A stretch of 23,674 nucleotides of DNA from Larix sibirica (GCA_004151065.3 NWUY0300010183.1:1-23674), one strand, 5' to 3'. Counted from the stretch's first letter, positions 9,012 to 19,609 are shown. Notes: generated by a model not told the origin, from the sequence alone. Translations and numbers: made by a program.

Positions 9012-10308
9012 GTGGACAAGACCACATGTACAAGAATTGCCCACTTCAAAAGAATAAAAGAAGAACTATTCAAAACATCCAAGAGGCCACTACTATGAAT
9101 GATGTGGAATTACTCAGGTTTATGTTGCATTGGAAGACCACCAAATATATCATCAACCAGTTGTGGTTGATTTTGAAGGTAAATTGCCAAGTTATCCATT
9201 TCCATTTTAATTGATTTGGGATCTCGTCACATTTATGTTACTCTTTAAGTTATTGAAATTTGTGCTCTCAAGAAAAGAAATGCAAGTATAATAAGTAATG
9301 GCTAGTCCAACTAGCCACTAGGACCGAGCAAAAGGTTAGTGAAATGGTGGAGAGATATCCATTGGAGTTGAATGGACTTTCATAGGGAAATTTTAAAATT
9401 TACCACTTCATTCTTATGATGTCCTCATTAGTATGGATTTTTTGGAAGCACATCAAGCTAAACTTCATTGATACAACAAGACTTTTGATTGCATTAACAA
9501 AGATGGAAAGCCAATGATTGTAAGAGGCATTCCAAAGGCAATCTCTATTAGGTAGGTTAGACTTGCAACTAAAGAAATGTTTCATAAAAGGATGTCAATG
9601 GTAAGTCATCCGCATATTGGAATCAATAGAAGACAAGGGTCCATAACTTGAAATTATCTTGTATTGCAAGACCTTTTTTATGTATTCCTGAATGAAGTAC
9701 TCAAACTTCCTCTGAAGAGAGACATTGATTTCTCAATTTATCTTGTTTCTAGAGTTGCACTAGTGCACAAGACTCCTTATAGGATGAGTAACCCGAGATT
9801 ATTGGAGCTAAAAATGTAATTGCAAGAGTCACTGGAAAAGAGATACAACCGACCAAGTATGTATCCATGGAGAGCACCTATCTTGTTTGTGACAAAGATG
9901 GATGGGACTCTCACACTATGTATTAACTATAGGCAGTTGAATAAAGAATCAATGAAGAACAAGTATTTGTTGCCTTGGATTGATGACTTGTTCAACCAAA
10001 TGAGAGGCCCCCAAAGCTATTCTCAAAGATAGATTTGAGATCAAGATATCATCAAATTATAATTAAGGAAGTAAACTTCTATGCAACGGCGTCGAAACAA
10101 GGTATGGGCATCATGAACTTGTGATGGTACCATTCAATGTCAAATGCACCAACTATATTCATGTGCTTCATGAACAATGTTTTTAGTAAGTACAATCTAT
10201 TCTAAGAATGAAGAAGAGCATGAGACACATGCGGCACTTGAAGATGATTTTAATAGTACTAAGAGAACATAAGTTGTATAACTAAGCAAGCGTGACTTTT
10301 ATAAAAAG
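9012..10308 (+). pseudogene. Ty3/gypsy pol: protease and reverse transcriptase, degraded
   Basis: Directly after the LTR the frame resumes with GQDHMYKNCP (9014 on), the second half of the CX2CX4HX4C knuckle. The protease site is at about 9204 (ILIDLGSRH), where the usual D-S/T-G has become D-L-G. A linker follows with MDFLEAHQAKLH, YNKTFDCINKDG and the RT lead-in LPLKRDIDFSI. RT proper shows [28 protein letters not shown] (usually IDYRQLNK) and [13 protein letters not shown] in the open stretch 9820-10020. [32 protein letters not shown] and NNVFSKY follow after frameshifts. At about 10190-10198 roughly a dozen residues containing the catalytic FLDD box are deleted; the sequence jumps to IYSKNEEEHETH and ends at LSKRDFYKK (10308). 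RNase H, integrase and 3' LTR are absent. Confidence 0.9.
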
Positions 10309-10314
10309 TAGATT

Positions 10315-10560
10315 CACTATTTGGATTAAATATTTCTAAAAAAGGAATCTTAAAAGTTTCATAAAAAATTGAAATAATGCTAAAGAAATTGAACCATAAT
10401 AAATGTTCCCCTTTCCACATAAATCTTGTCCACTATTTGGGTTAAATATTTCTAAAAAAAAAAATCTTAGTGGTTTCATAAAAAATTGAAGCCATAATAA
10501 ATTGAAATAATGCTAAAGAAATTGGACCATAATAAATGTTCCCCTTTCCACATAAATCTT
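10315..10560. repeat. Tandem duplication of about 115 bp
   Basis: CACTATTTGGATTAAATATT at 10315 recurs as CACTATTTGGGTTAAATATT at 10431. Both copies end with CCCCTTTCCACATAAATCTT (10427 and 10560). The second copy carries an extra internal segment (GCCATAATAAATTGAAATAA region). It starts just after the gypsy fragment stops. Confidence 0.9.
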
Positions 10561-11411
10561 ACAAGAAAAGTTACAGTGACAACTCAGAGTTAACATTGCA
10601 AATACAAAGATATTCAAGAATGTATTTAATATTAAAAATTAGAAGCAACCATTATATAAGGGAAGGCTAATATGAGCACAATACCAACAATGCGAATACT
10701 TGCACACAAAGCAACATAGGAGAGAAAATATGCCAGTCTTAAAAGGAGACTGTTGAAATTGTACATATATAAGTACACATTTGTATATAGAGTATATAAT
10801 ACATGTTGACACTTGTACACTAAACTGAGTCTCATAAAAAAGGAGTCGTTCTTGTAAAATGAAATTTTAATACCACAAAATTATATACAGAAGTACTAGA
10901 ACCTTTTTCCTAGCGACACAACTTTAACACACACAAAAATTGAAAATTTCAAAGGAAAAGTAATAGATTCCCATGACACTATTGACCCTACGAAGGCTAG
11001 GGTTGTATGGTTCTTCCAACTAGGGCTAGCAAGTAGGGTTGAAGTGCACACATCTTGAGCCCTTGACTAGAGCTGATTTTAAAATGACCAGATCTCACTT
11101 AGTATTTTACCCCTAAAAAGAGTATTAGACATAAATATGCCATAGCTTGACAAGTGCTACAACGATATAAAGGTGGGATCATCATTCGACATGTTTGGAT
11201 AAAAAATAACGTTTTTTATAAAACTATAGAAATGAAAAATGTACATAACCTCTTGCATTTATAGAAACCTCAGTGTTCCACAAGGATTCGTCCCGCAGGG
11301 TCGGGGATGCATTTCCTGTGTTTCCTGCATCTCGGGGACTCTTGACGAAGCATTTCCCCCCACCCATGCCCATGAGAATATTTTTTTTTATGTTTTTCCA
11401 TTATTTTCACT
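10561..11411. other. Non-coding stretch up to the assembly gap
   Basis: No coding domain is recognised. It contains a weak short-LTR candidate at 10751-10929. From about 11280 the sequence becomes C/G-rich (CGTCCCGCAGGGTCGGGG and a C run near 11358) as it nears the gap. Confidence 0.5.
10751..10929 (+). mobile_element. Possible short LTR
   Basis: TGTTGAAATTG at 10751 is preceded by the purine run AAAAGGAGAC, and CAACTTTAACA ends at 10929. These are an 11-bp terminal inverted match with two differences, and the 179-bp block has TATATA-like sequence. No target duplication and no second copy are seen, so it may be chance. Confidence 0.25.
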
Positions 11412-11648
11412 NNNNNNNNNNNNNNNNNNNNNNNNNNNNNNNNNNNNNNNNNNNNNNNNNNNNNNNNNNNNNNNNNNNNNNNNNNNNNNNNNNNNNNNNN
11501 NNNNNNNNNNNNNNNNNNNNNNNNNNNNNNNNNNNNNNNNNNNNNNNNNNNNNNNNNNNNNNNNNNNNNNNNNNNNNNNNNNNNNNNNNNNNNNNNNNNN
11601 NNNNNNNNNNNNNNNNNNNNNNNNNNNNNNNNNNNNNNNNNNNNNNNN
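11412..11648. other. Assembly gap (237 N)
   Basis: The bases are N. Both flanks carry CGTCCC-type GC-rich sequence and C or G runs (11280-11370 and 11649-11710), unlike the AT-rich surroundings, which probably explains the failed assembly. Open frames that span this gap are artefacts. Confidence 0.99.
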
Positions 11649-11984
11649 ACGTCCCGAATGTGTGTTTCCCTGCTCCTGCGTCCCCCCTTCCCAAAAACTT
11701 GGGGGGAAATTGAGAAACCCTGGTTACTTTTTGTCACATAATGAATTTTGGTCATAATATTTACCTATAGTTAAGGGAGATCTAATAAAGAAGTCCACAA
11801 CCACTAAGATTCTATACTTAAAAAATGCACATTCACTCACCTACTCATCTATTCAACCTGCTAATATGATGATTAAGTTAAAAAATGAAGGAAAACGCCA
11901 TGCCAAAAAAACGGTTAAGTCATGCACTAGGTCGTCGCGTCATAACATTTGTGTATGTGTAGCCCAATTGCATCTCACTCAGTT
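11649..11984. other. Non-coding flank before the LTR element
   Basis: Nothing is recognised beyond the GC-rich edge of the gap. The bases CAGTT just before 11985 could be one side of a target duplication, with CAATT (16528-16532) on the other side as an imperfect partner. Confidence 0.4.
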
Positions 11985-12294
11985 TGCAATACCTTTGTTT
12001 TAACCCTCAAATTATATTAAGAGGATTATCTGAGGGGAGTTGAGTCATGTATGATGAGTCATAATGACCTTGTGTTGTAAAAATGTAAAATGCATTGTAA
12101 ATATTCTTAGTGTGAAGCTCAAAGCCAAGGTTGATTAGTGAATGCATATGAGTCCCGGTAGTGGGCTAGGATCATTTGTGGTTGTTACGATTTTCATAGT
12201 GTGCTTACGATATGAAAAGGCATGTTTAAAAGGAAATACATAACTATATAATATCTACCAAAAAGGTTGCTTAACTAAGCAACAAGGGGACTAT

Positions 12295-12607
12295 GATACC
12301 ACAAGAGGAGAAGAGCAAAGGTTGGCTATGGGAAACTAATCCTCTATCGCCAAGTGTTAGCCTAAAATTCCATCCATTTTTCTACTATGTGCCTTAAATG
12401 AAGTCATCCACCTTCATTGACTAAGAAAATCAATTATTAAATGCAGATACCACAAGAGGAGAAGAGGAGGAAAGGGTGGTTATGGGAAACTAATCCCCTA
12501 TCGCCAAGTGTTAGCCTAAAATGAAAAATCCCATCCATTTTTTTTACCATGTGCCTTAAATGAAGTCATCCACCTTCATTGACTAAGAAAATCAATTATT
12601 AAATGCA
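12295..12607. repeat. Tandem duplication of 151-162 bp in the 5' LTR
   Basis: GATACCACAAGAGGAGAAG begins at 12295 and again at 12446, and both copies end ATTATTAAATGCA (12445 and 12607). The 3' LTR has this segment once (from 15760), so the duplication happened in the 5' LTR after insertion. Confidence 0.95.
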
Positions 12608-12665
12608 TGTAGAGATTAGTGGAAACTCTTATCATATTTGAGCATGGGTTGAGTACAATCATTAT

Positions 12666-12816
12666 GGGGAAATGTAAAAGTACTTCATTCTTTTGTAATA
12701 AGTACATTCAGCCATCATTCTCTCTACTCTCTCATTTTACGGGGAAATGTAAGAGTACTTCATTATTATATCAGAAGTACATTCAAGCATCATTTCTCTC
12801 AATTCTCTCATTTTTG
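12666..12816. repeat. 75-bp tandem duplication in the 5' LTR
   Basis: GGGGAAATGTAAAAGTACTT at 12666 recurs as GGGGAAATGTAAGAGTACTT at 12741. Each copy runs through AAGTACATTCA and CATCATT to CTCTCTCATTTT-like sequence. The 3' LTR has only one such block. Confidence 0.9.
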
Positions 12817-13446
12817 TCATTTTATATCATTCTTTCATACTCCACTTAGTGCTCCTCTCCCAAGCTATGAGCATTTTTTCCTCTTCTAGTTGATGAAGGA
12901 ACTTTTGTGATACCATGCTTGTTACGCCCACATTGGTAGAAGAATCCCATGGACTTAGGGTTGGTAAGAGCCTGTAGAAATTAGGGAAATTTGCTTAATG
13001 CAAATGTAAGAGGAACTAGGATGGTTTTTTAGGGAAACCATGGCTAGAATGTCCACAACAACTGAAGCAAAAACCAGTAAACCTGCATCATGTTATTGAT
13101 GCTCATTAATTGTTTTGGGCCAAGTGTTTTCTCTTTAAGGTTATTCCTAGAAGGAAACCAACGGTTGGACTCCTTTTGCCTGCACTAAAGATCAATGGAA
13201 GGATAGAAACTTGAAGGATTGTTTAGAAGGGAAGGGGAAGATCTTCCTTGTGTTTTATAGACCAATGGAAGAGAGTGTCATCGATGACCAATGGTTGGAT
13301 CAGGGATTGGAGTGCTCAATGGTGAGTAGATCAGCATTGTCATGAGTAATTGGTTGGGATGAGTGAGATTAGAACCTTGTATGAGCTTCCTTCACCCTAG
13401 TGGTATGATGGTTTGGATTAGGGGTGAAATCCATAGTTCATTCCTA

Positions 13447-15430
13447 GTGGTAGCAATGTGCATATAGATTTGGATGGGCATATATACTTCTACATATGAG
13501 CTAAGTATCGCATGACAATTACGTATGGTTGTTGTTGATTGTGTAACTAGGAGTGAATAAGGTCAAGAAGATACTTCTCAAGAGGTTGGTGAAGGGATGT
13601 TGTAAACTCCCAATGGGCACCACCTAAACAAAGAACATCACGGATGCTGATTATTACATGTAATGACAAGAATTTAGGTAAGAGTTCATTCAATCGTGTT
13701 TGAGATCTTAGTTGATTTATTAATGATATATGTATGCATATATGTGATTGATACCCAAGTGGACGTATGGTAAAAGCAAGTATCCTTGCACATGTAACAA
13801 CAATTTGTTGAAACCTTTTTTTATGTTTTCATATGATAGAATGTTTTGTTGAGTTGGTTATGAGGATATAACCAAGGCAAGGAAATACGTATGCCCATGA
13901 TTTAAAAATGATTTCCATGTGTGAAACCATGTTGTTGTTGAACTTGGGAAAGCTTATATGGTTCCATAGATATCCAACGTTCTCCCAACTTGTATCATGT
14001 CCTGGACTCTTACCTTCTTACCTACATTGAAGAGCAATGATGGGGAAGGGTTTTTGAGGGACTGTTGAGCAAAGAGGAAGGTTTTTTCCTCGTATTATGA
14101 ATGGCAAAAGAAGAAGGTATCTGTATGGTCGAATAAGCAATAGGGAGGTGCTTGGGTTATGTGTCAATGTATTGGCTAATCCCTCCAGCTTATCATGGTG
14201 GATTACATGATTTAGCGTTGTCATATTCTTGAATTAATACAAGAGTGCATTACATGAATTTGGAGAGTGCAATTTTATGGTTATGCAAACATGAATCTTT
14301 GCACATATGTTTGACTACAGTATGTGAATGCTTGATGGTGATAAAATTCCAAATATGATGAATGTAATATTTCACTGCAGATTAAATTTTAACAACTAAA
14401 AGTATTGGTGTGACATAATTCTGTGATCATCCCATATGCTATTGGGAATGTAGCAATGAAAAGATTATATGCATGAATACTCATTTTTTGTTTGGGTTAA
14501 TGAAAGGTCTATCAAGAAGGACGAATTGCAAGTAGAATTGCCTTGGATATAGGTATGAGAGTTGGCCCATAATGAAGAGTGGTTACCACCACATGCAAAG
14601 GACAACATTATGAGAGGGCTCTCATATTGGAGTCAAAATTCTAACTGAAACTTTGATGATAATATCTCATGGTAATGGCAAGTCTATGATATAGATGAGA
14701 TGAGGGATCTATCTAGTGAGGACAAATGATGGTCTTTATAAACTTGAAAGCACGGGAGTGATGACACTAGAACCCTATGTTATGCCTTGATTGCCTTAAG
14801 CTAATGATTGTTTTGGGCTTGCAAATAGGATTCCCTAGCAATAAAATTATGGAAGTATATGCATGTGAAAGGCTTGGTAAATAATGGATCATCCAAGGGA
14901 TTGTTTAACAAAGAAGGGAATGCCTGAGCCTATAAGGGTGAGTGGATGCAAGGATGAGGGATTTCAATGAATTTTCTATGTGAGATTCATCACACATGTT
15001 GTCTCGCATCAAGAGGCAATATATTTTGGATGTGTCAAAGAACATAATGAGTTGAATCTCACTCATGGAAGCCATGTGAAGTGAACATATATTTCAACAA
15101 ATAAGTATTAAGCTAAAATTGCATTCTATATCTCATATTGTGAATATATGAGCTTCAGTTATGAATTTAAAATTGCTACGGATGGAATAATTGTGGCATC
15201 GAAATGGCCGTGTTATGCATGTTTACCTTGATGCTTGTTGTGAGTATATGTTGAAATGTTAAGGCCTTGGAAGCATTTCAAGGCAGTGAAAGGAATTGTT
15301 GAACACCGCTATAGATAGCCAACAAAGACAAGTTCGCAATGGAGAGGATTGCATTATGGATGCAACTAAAAAATAAAGATATGGTCTCATTCTTGGAAAG
15401 AAAAGCTCACCAAGGATGATGTTATTCCAT
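13447..15430 (+). other. Internal region of the LTR element, no coding domain
   Basis: No reading frame with a retroelement domain is visible on either strand. Diverged pieces resembling the LTR recur inside. ACATTGAAGAGCAATGA at about 14023 and the following GGGACTGTTGAGCAAAGAGG match the LTR part at 13178-13240. GATTGTTTTGGGC at 14807 followed by GGGATTGTTTAACAAAG at 14899 matches 13109-13230 in order and spacing. The region may therefore be built from extra decayed LTR copies rather than from gag-pol. Confidence 0.45.
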
Positions 15431-15442
15431 GTGGGAGGGGAA
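15431..15442 (+). other. Polypurine tract
   Basis: GTGGGAGGGGAA lies directly upstream of the TG that starts the 3' LTR at 15443 and fixes that border and the element's orientation. Confidence 0.7.
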
Positions 15443-16529
15443 TGCAATACCCTTGTCTTAACCCTAAATTGTTATGTAATAAATCATGTATTATTTGGAT
15501 GAAGCCCTAGGTTATGTGAAAGGAGTTGAGCCATGTGGGTTGAGTTATAATGACCCCATGTTGTAAAATGTAAAATGCATTGTAATGGCGAAGACCCAAC
15601 CAGTGAATGCGTACAAGCTCCAATAGTGGGCTAGGATCGTGGTTTGGTTGTTATGTTTTATGTGGTGTGCTTATGGTATGAAAAGGCATGTATAAAAGGA
15701 AATACACAATAGCATAATATCCACCAAAAAAGTTCCTTTAGGAAGCAACAAGGGGACTATGATACCATGAAAGGGGAAGAGGAAAGGGGTCCTATGGAAA
15801 AGTAAACCTCTATTGCCAAGAGTTACCCTAAGAACTCATCTCTTTTTCCATCATGTGCCTTAAATGAAGCCATCCACCTCCATTGACTAAGAAATTTAAT
15901 CGTTAAATGCATGTAGAGTTTGATGGGAAGAAGTACTTAAAAGAGTACTTCATTCTTTTGTTAGAGGTAAAGTCAGCCATCATTTCTCTCAAGTCTCATT
16001 TTTGTCATTCTATCATTCTTCCATATTGCACTTGGGGTTGGTAAGAGCATGTAGGAGTTGGGGGAATTTGTTGTCAAGAACGTGAGAGGAAATGGGACGG
16101 TTTTCAAGGAAAAATGTGGTTGGAATGTCCACAACAGCTGAAGCAAAAACAAGTAAACCTGCAACCCTGTTATTGCTGCTCACTAACTGCTTTAGGGCCA
16201 AGACTTTTCACTTCCAAGTCATTCCTAGAGGACAACCAACAATTAGAATTTTTTTCTTACACTGAAGAGCACTAGAAAGGGAGAAGATCCCGAATGGATT
16301 GTTTAGAAGAGGCAATGAATATCTTCATTGTGTTGTGTGGAGCAATGGGAAAGAGTGCCATCATTGATTGATAGTTGGATGGGGGCCTAGAGTGCTTAGT
16401 AGAGAGCAAGACAACCTTGTCATGAAAGTAAAGGGTTGGGATGAGTGAAATTAGAGCATCAGAGGAGCTTTTTTCACCTTGGTGGTATCATGGTCTAGCT
16501 TGGGTGTCGAACCCATAGTTGATTCCTAC
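15443..16529 (+). repeat. 3' LTR of the non-coding LTR element
   Basis: It starts TGCAATACCCTTGTC after the purine tract and follows the left copy block by block to CCATAGTTGATTCCTA. It lacks the duplicated segments and the 12855-12960 segment of the 5' LTR, but has some extra bases near 15475-15520. Confidence 0.75.
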
Positions 16530-17530
16530 AATTGGGGGGTGAATCGCTCCTCAGCGACTGATTTAGTGGACACGGATTTCATTGTAGATAAGTACTCATA
16601 TTTGTTTATCTATGGAATGCCATATGTTTGCAATTGTTGTGTGTTTCCACGAGTTCAATGGGTAATGAACAAACTCTCCTTATGCATAATTAGTTCCACT
16701 GTTATTTCATATTTGCATATGAATCCGGGTTATATTGTTGTTAGAACTAGAATTCGGCCTAAGAGTTTGATATATAAAGAGAAAATACCTTATGGAGTGC
16801 CCCAATGGCCAAGAGAGGCATCTAAATACGCTACACACTTGAACTAACCCCTAGCCCAAATACACATATAGGTACAAACCCATGGCAACTACTTCCCTTT
16901 ATAACCTATTATGATCATTCACATTGCAAGGTTGTCCTAAGAAGATAGAATTGGCGATGGCAGAAAGGAATGGGGGAATTCTGTTGCAATAATGTTGATT
17001 AATGATCAAAACAAAAGAATATATATATATATATATAAAAGTCAGCAATCCCAACAGAGCTGAGGGTTCAAAGTTGGCTGGGCTAGGGTTGATTGGACGG
17101 TGGGAAGAAGACTCAATTGGTTTTTTGGGCATTGAAATAGTTGGGCAGATCATCTAGTGATATAGATACACCGTCTAATTTTAGGGATCTTCTATATGGA
17201 GTTATCTTCTTCATGTTCTTCAATCTCATGTTCCATATTATACCATGAAAGATTTTCATGCCCATTTAAACATGGATTCCTGCAGTAGTAGTAAGTTAGT
17301 AACTGCTCGTTCCTAAAGGCTGGGCTTTTCCTATTTTAGAAGAGTAGTCAAACCCAATGCAGTGGAGAAGCAGAGACTTTAAACCACAATATAAAATATC
17401 TATTTTTATTTTTTTTCCTGAACGCTTATGCTTTAGTAGTGCTCCTGGTCAAGATGTTGTGTTATTATTTTTGTGTGAATAAGTAGAAAAGTCACTACTG
17501 CCAACTTGTACCCCTCAGTGAGTTACAATG
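16530..17530. other. Non-coding stretch with an AT microsatellite
   Basis: No gene is recognised. An (AT)9 run lies at 17019-17037. The 122-residue open frame at 16479-16847 starts inside the 3' LTR and shows no family motif, so I do not call it a gene. Confidence 0.5.
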
Positions 17531-17606
17531 CCAATTCCCAATTGCTTCCTATTGCCCGGGTTCTGAATCCAATTCCCACTTGCTTCCTATTGCCCGGGTT
17601 CTGAAT
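17531..17606. repeat. 38-bp tandem duplication
   Basis: CCAATTCCCAATTGCTTCC at 17531 recurs as CCAATTCCCACTTGCTTCC at 17569. Both copies end CCCGGGTTCTGAAT, and one base differs. Confidence 0.97.
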
Positions 17607-19500
17607 CCATATCAAATAAATAGCATAATCAAACACAGAAAATGATTGATCCACCTTAGATACAAACTCAAGAGGATATCTACCTTTGATTGGTATTTGT
17701 TGATAGGAAGCTTTTGAAATTAGTGATTGAAAAAAAAACAAATGTATTTATTTGCTTGCTTCCCATATACACATCTTAAGACTCTCGATCTGATTGCTGC
17801 ACTCTAAATAAAGAAAATAATTGTATCTTCCCGCTGTGTAAATGATTTAACATCAGGAACACACATACACTGGAAAAGTTGGTTCCTAAGTAGCCTCTGC
17901 CTTCTGTAAATACCAATTCAATGTCTAAAAGTAAACGCTAATCAGTAAAATTAAGGATGAGAAGAGCTTTGGCTTTGCGGCGGATTACACATTAGAACAA
18001 AGGACTGACTTAATTATTAAATAGAATCAAACTTCATATACTACAATTTTCAATCTATCCACTTAAAAGCATGAAATGGAAGTGTAGTGTTTTCTGGGAT
18101 CCTCAGTTTTGTAGAAATTCTTTAGCTGAAGTCTCCCATGCTTCGTAAAATAATAATCAATTTTTCCTGCTTTCTGAGCATTCTGCTAATATGCATAAAT
18201 TGTGAAATATGTGATGAACTGATCTGCGTTGTCAACCGCCTCCACATATTTGATCAGCGCAAAACTTGCATCAAATTGTTCATTCTCCTTCCCATCATTG
18301 ACTAGCACAATACCCTGTTGAAATTTTTATCCTTTTTCTATCTTCCCGTATTTGACCAGCACTACACCTAGGTGGAGTTTCATATTCTTTTCCCTTCTCC
18401 AGGAAGGTCTTAATGATGCATACAATGGGAAATGAAAATTCCCCTCATCTCTGGTTGTTTGGGTATTGCTAAAACATTTAACATTTTGTTAAACCTTGGG
18501 GAATTTCTAACATTGTTGTTGGAAAGCATTAAAAAGTAAATCTGACTAACCTCTATAGCTGTAACCTGCCACTGCAAAGGTCGTGGGGCTCAATGAATAA
18601 CACCACCCCTCTACTACCACATCCATTCCCATATTAGGCCTCTGCCCTACCACGAGCAAGCAAACAGTGTGGAAGAGTTGATCCATAAGGTACAAATATT
18701 CCCACTTACTCGAACGAACAAGAACAGAAATCATTACCAGATCTGTTTCATTCATGAATTTGTCACGCTACCCCCACCAATCACTCCCCTAGATTAGGAT
18801 TGTGCAACTGTTGAACAAAATAGGAAACACCCCATGTTGAAAGCTGGTTTGGATGACACAAATCAATCACTCAGGCCAGTGTCACTAAACACCAAAGTCA
18901 ATCTAAAACTACTAGATTTCCCATTAAGGTTTCCACCACTCACCTCTAATGCGAATCACATTAAAGTTCAAGGTTTTATCTGACGATTCTTTACAATTTG
19001 CACCAAAAACAATGCAATAACAACATAAAACTTGCTCAGGAGATGAGGGGATACAGAATCCAAAGGAAAAAATTGATATCTTTCTTGTTTCTCTCCCTGG
19101 CACTAATAAAAGGAACCATTGCAAGCCAATGTCCTTGGTGATTGGAGGTCCACTCTCTGCAGTAACATGTTCTGTAGATATCAAGGCTTGTACTGTATGT
19201 GGGCATTTAAGAAGAATGTAACCCATGATCTGAAGAGTACAATATAAACAAGTACAGATTATTGATGCCAGAAGTATTAAATTGTGGGTGCAGCTGATGT
19301 TTCCATGAGGATTGATCCCATGCAAGGGCTGATCTCACGATCAAGGGGTAATAGTGAAACCTAAGAGCAATTTCTCAAAATAAAACACACCATCTAATTA
19401 CAATGAACTTTTCCTGAAAATAGAACAATTTCCAAATTTTTCTTCAGAATTCAGGCTAAGACTCACAGTCGCAGCTAATAAACTAAACGTACGCATGACA
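17607..19500. other. Lower-repeat stretch, possible intron or gene-flanking DNA
   Basis: Base composition is less AT-rich and I see no transposon motifs. It holds the repetitive minus-strand frame at 18186-18383 and a 133-residue minus-strand open frame at 18924-19325 that I cannot assign. If the minus-strand promoter near 19995 is real, this stretch could hold its introns and later exons, but I cannot trace them. Confidence 0.35.
18186..18383 (-). pseudogene. Unidentified minus-strand frame with a repeated short motif
   Basis: From ATG at 18383 the minus strand reads a frame with one internal stop (TAA, after KYGKIEKG), ending at TAG 18186-18188. It contains three diverged units: LGVVLVKYGKIEKG, QGIVLVNDGKENEQF and SFALIKYVEAVDNADQF. 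The shared pattern is a hydrophobic V-L-V/A-L-I core, then a Lys or Asn, a Tyr or Asp, and a charged tail. At DNA level the units also align (TTGACTAGCAC, TTTGACCAGCAC, TTTGATCAGCGC on the plus strand), so this is a small tandem repeat. I do not recognise the family. It could be a broken exon of a repeat protein or non-coding repeats that happen to read well. Confidence 0.3.
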
Positions 19501-19516
19501 TGATTTTTTTTTGCAG

Positions 19517-19609
19517 ATATCAAACATTATTGATGCTCTTAAGAAACACAAGTCTGCATTTGAGGTTTCATTTTTCAGAGGCAACCCAACAAAATACAGA
19601 CAGACGTGA
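19517..19609 (+). other. Exon-like frame after a splice-acceptor-like tract
   Basis: A run of T ending TTGCAG (19504-19516) looks like a plant 3' splice site. The frame after it reads 30 codons with coding-like composition (NIIDALKKHKSAFE, then FFRGNPTKY) to TGA at 19607-19609. No family is recognised and no partner exons are visible upstream on the plus strand, so this may be chance. Confidence 0.2.

Larger units (their letters stand above)
11985..13446 (+). repeat. 5' LTR of the non-coding LTR element
   Basis: The order of shared blocks with the right copy is GTTGAGTCATG, GTGGGCTAGGATC, GTATGAAAAGGCATG-like, GGGGACTATGATACCA, GTGCCTTAAATGAAG, GAATGTCCACAACA, GGTTGGGATGAGTGA and CCATAGTT. 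It is longer than the 3' copy because it has two internal tandem duplications and a segment at about 12855-12960 (including GTGATACCATGCTTG) that the 3' LTR lacks. The exact end is uncertain by several bases. Confidence 0.75.
11985..16529 (+). mobile_element. Old LTR retrotransposon without recognisable coding region
   Basis: Two long direct repeats (11985 to about 13446, and 15443 to about 16529) enclose about 2 kb. The right copy begins TGCAATACC immediately after the purine tract GGGAGGGGAA, the arrangement expected at a 3' LTR. The left copy ends about where TGGTAGCAATG resembles a degenerate tRNA-Met primer site (TGGTATCAGAGC). Homology is lost on both sides at the same points. I find no gag, protease, RT or integrase motif inside, so it is probably non-autonomous or gutted. 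The many differences between LTRs imply an old insertion. Confidence 0.7.

Noticed and set aside
11239-11757. Long open frames on both strands across the N run
   Set aside because: The openness is produced by the N bases; the real flanks give only short frames with no motif.
16479-16847. 122-residue open frame on the plus strand
   Set aside because: It begins inside the 3' LTR and crosses the LTR border, so it is most likely chance.
18924-19325. 133-residue open frame on the minus strand
   Set aside because: No domain recognised, cysteine-rich and irregular composition, no start or splice context that decides it. Left as possible intron sequence.
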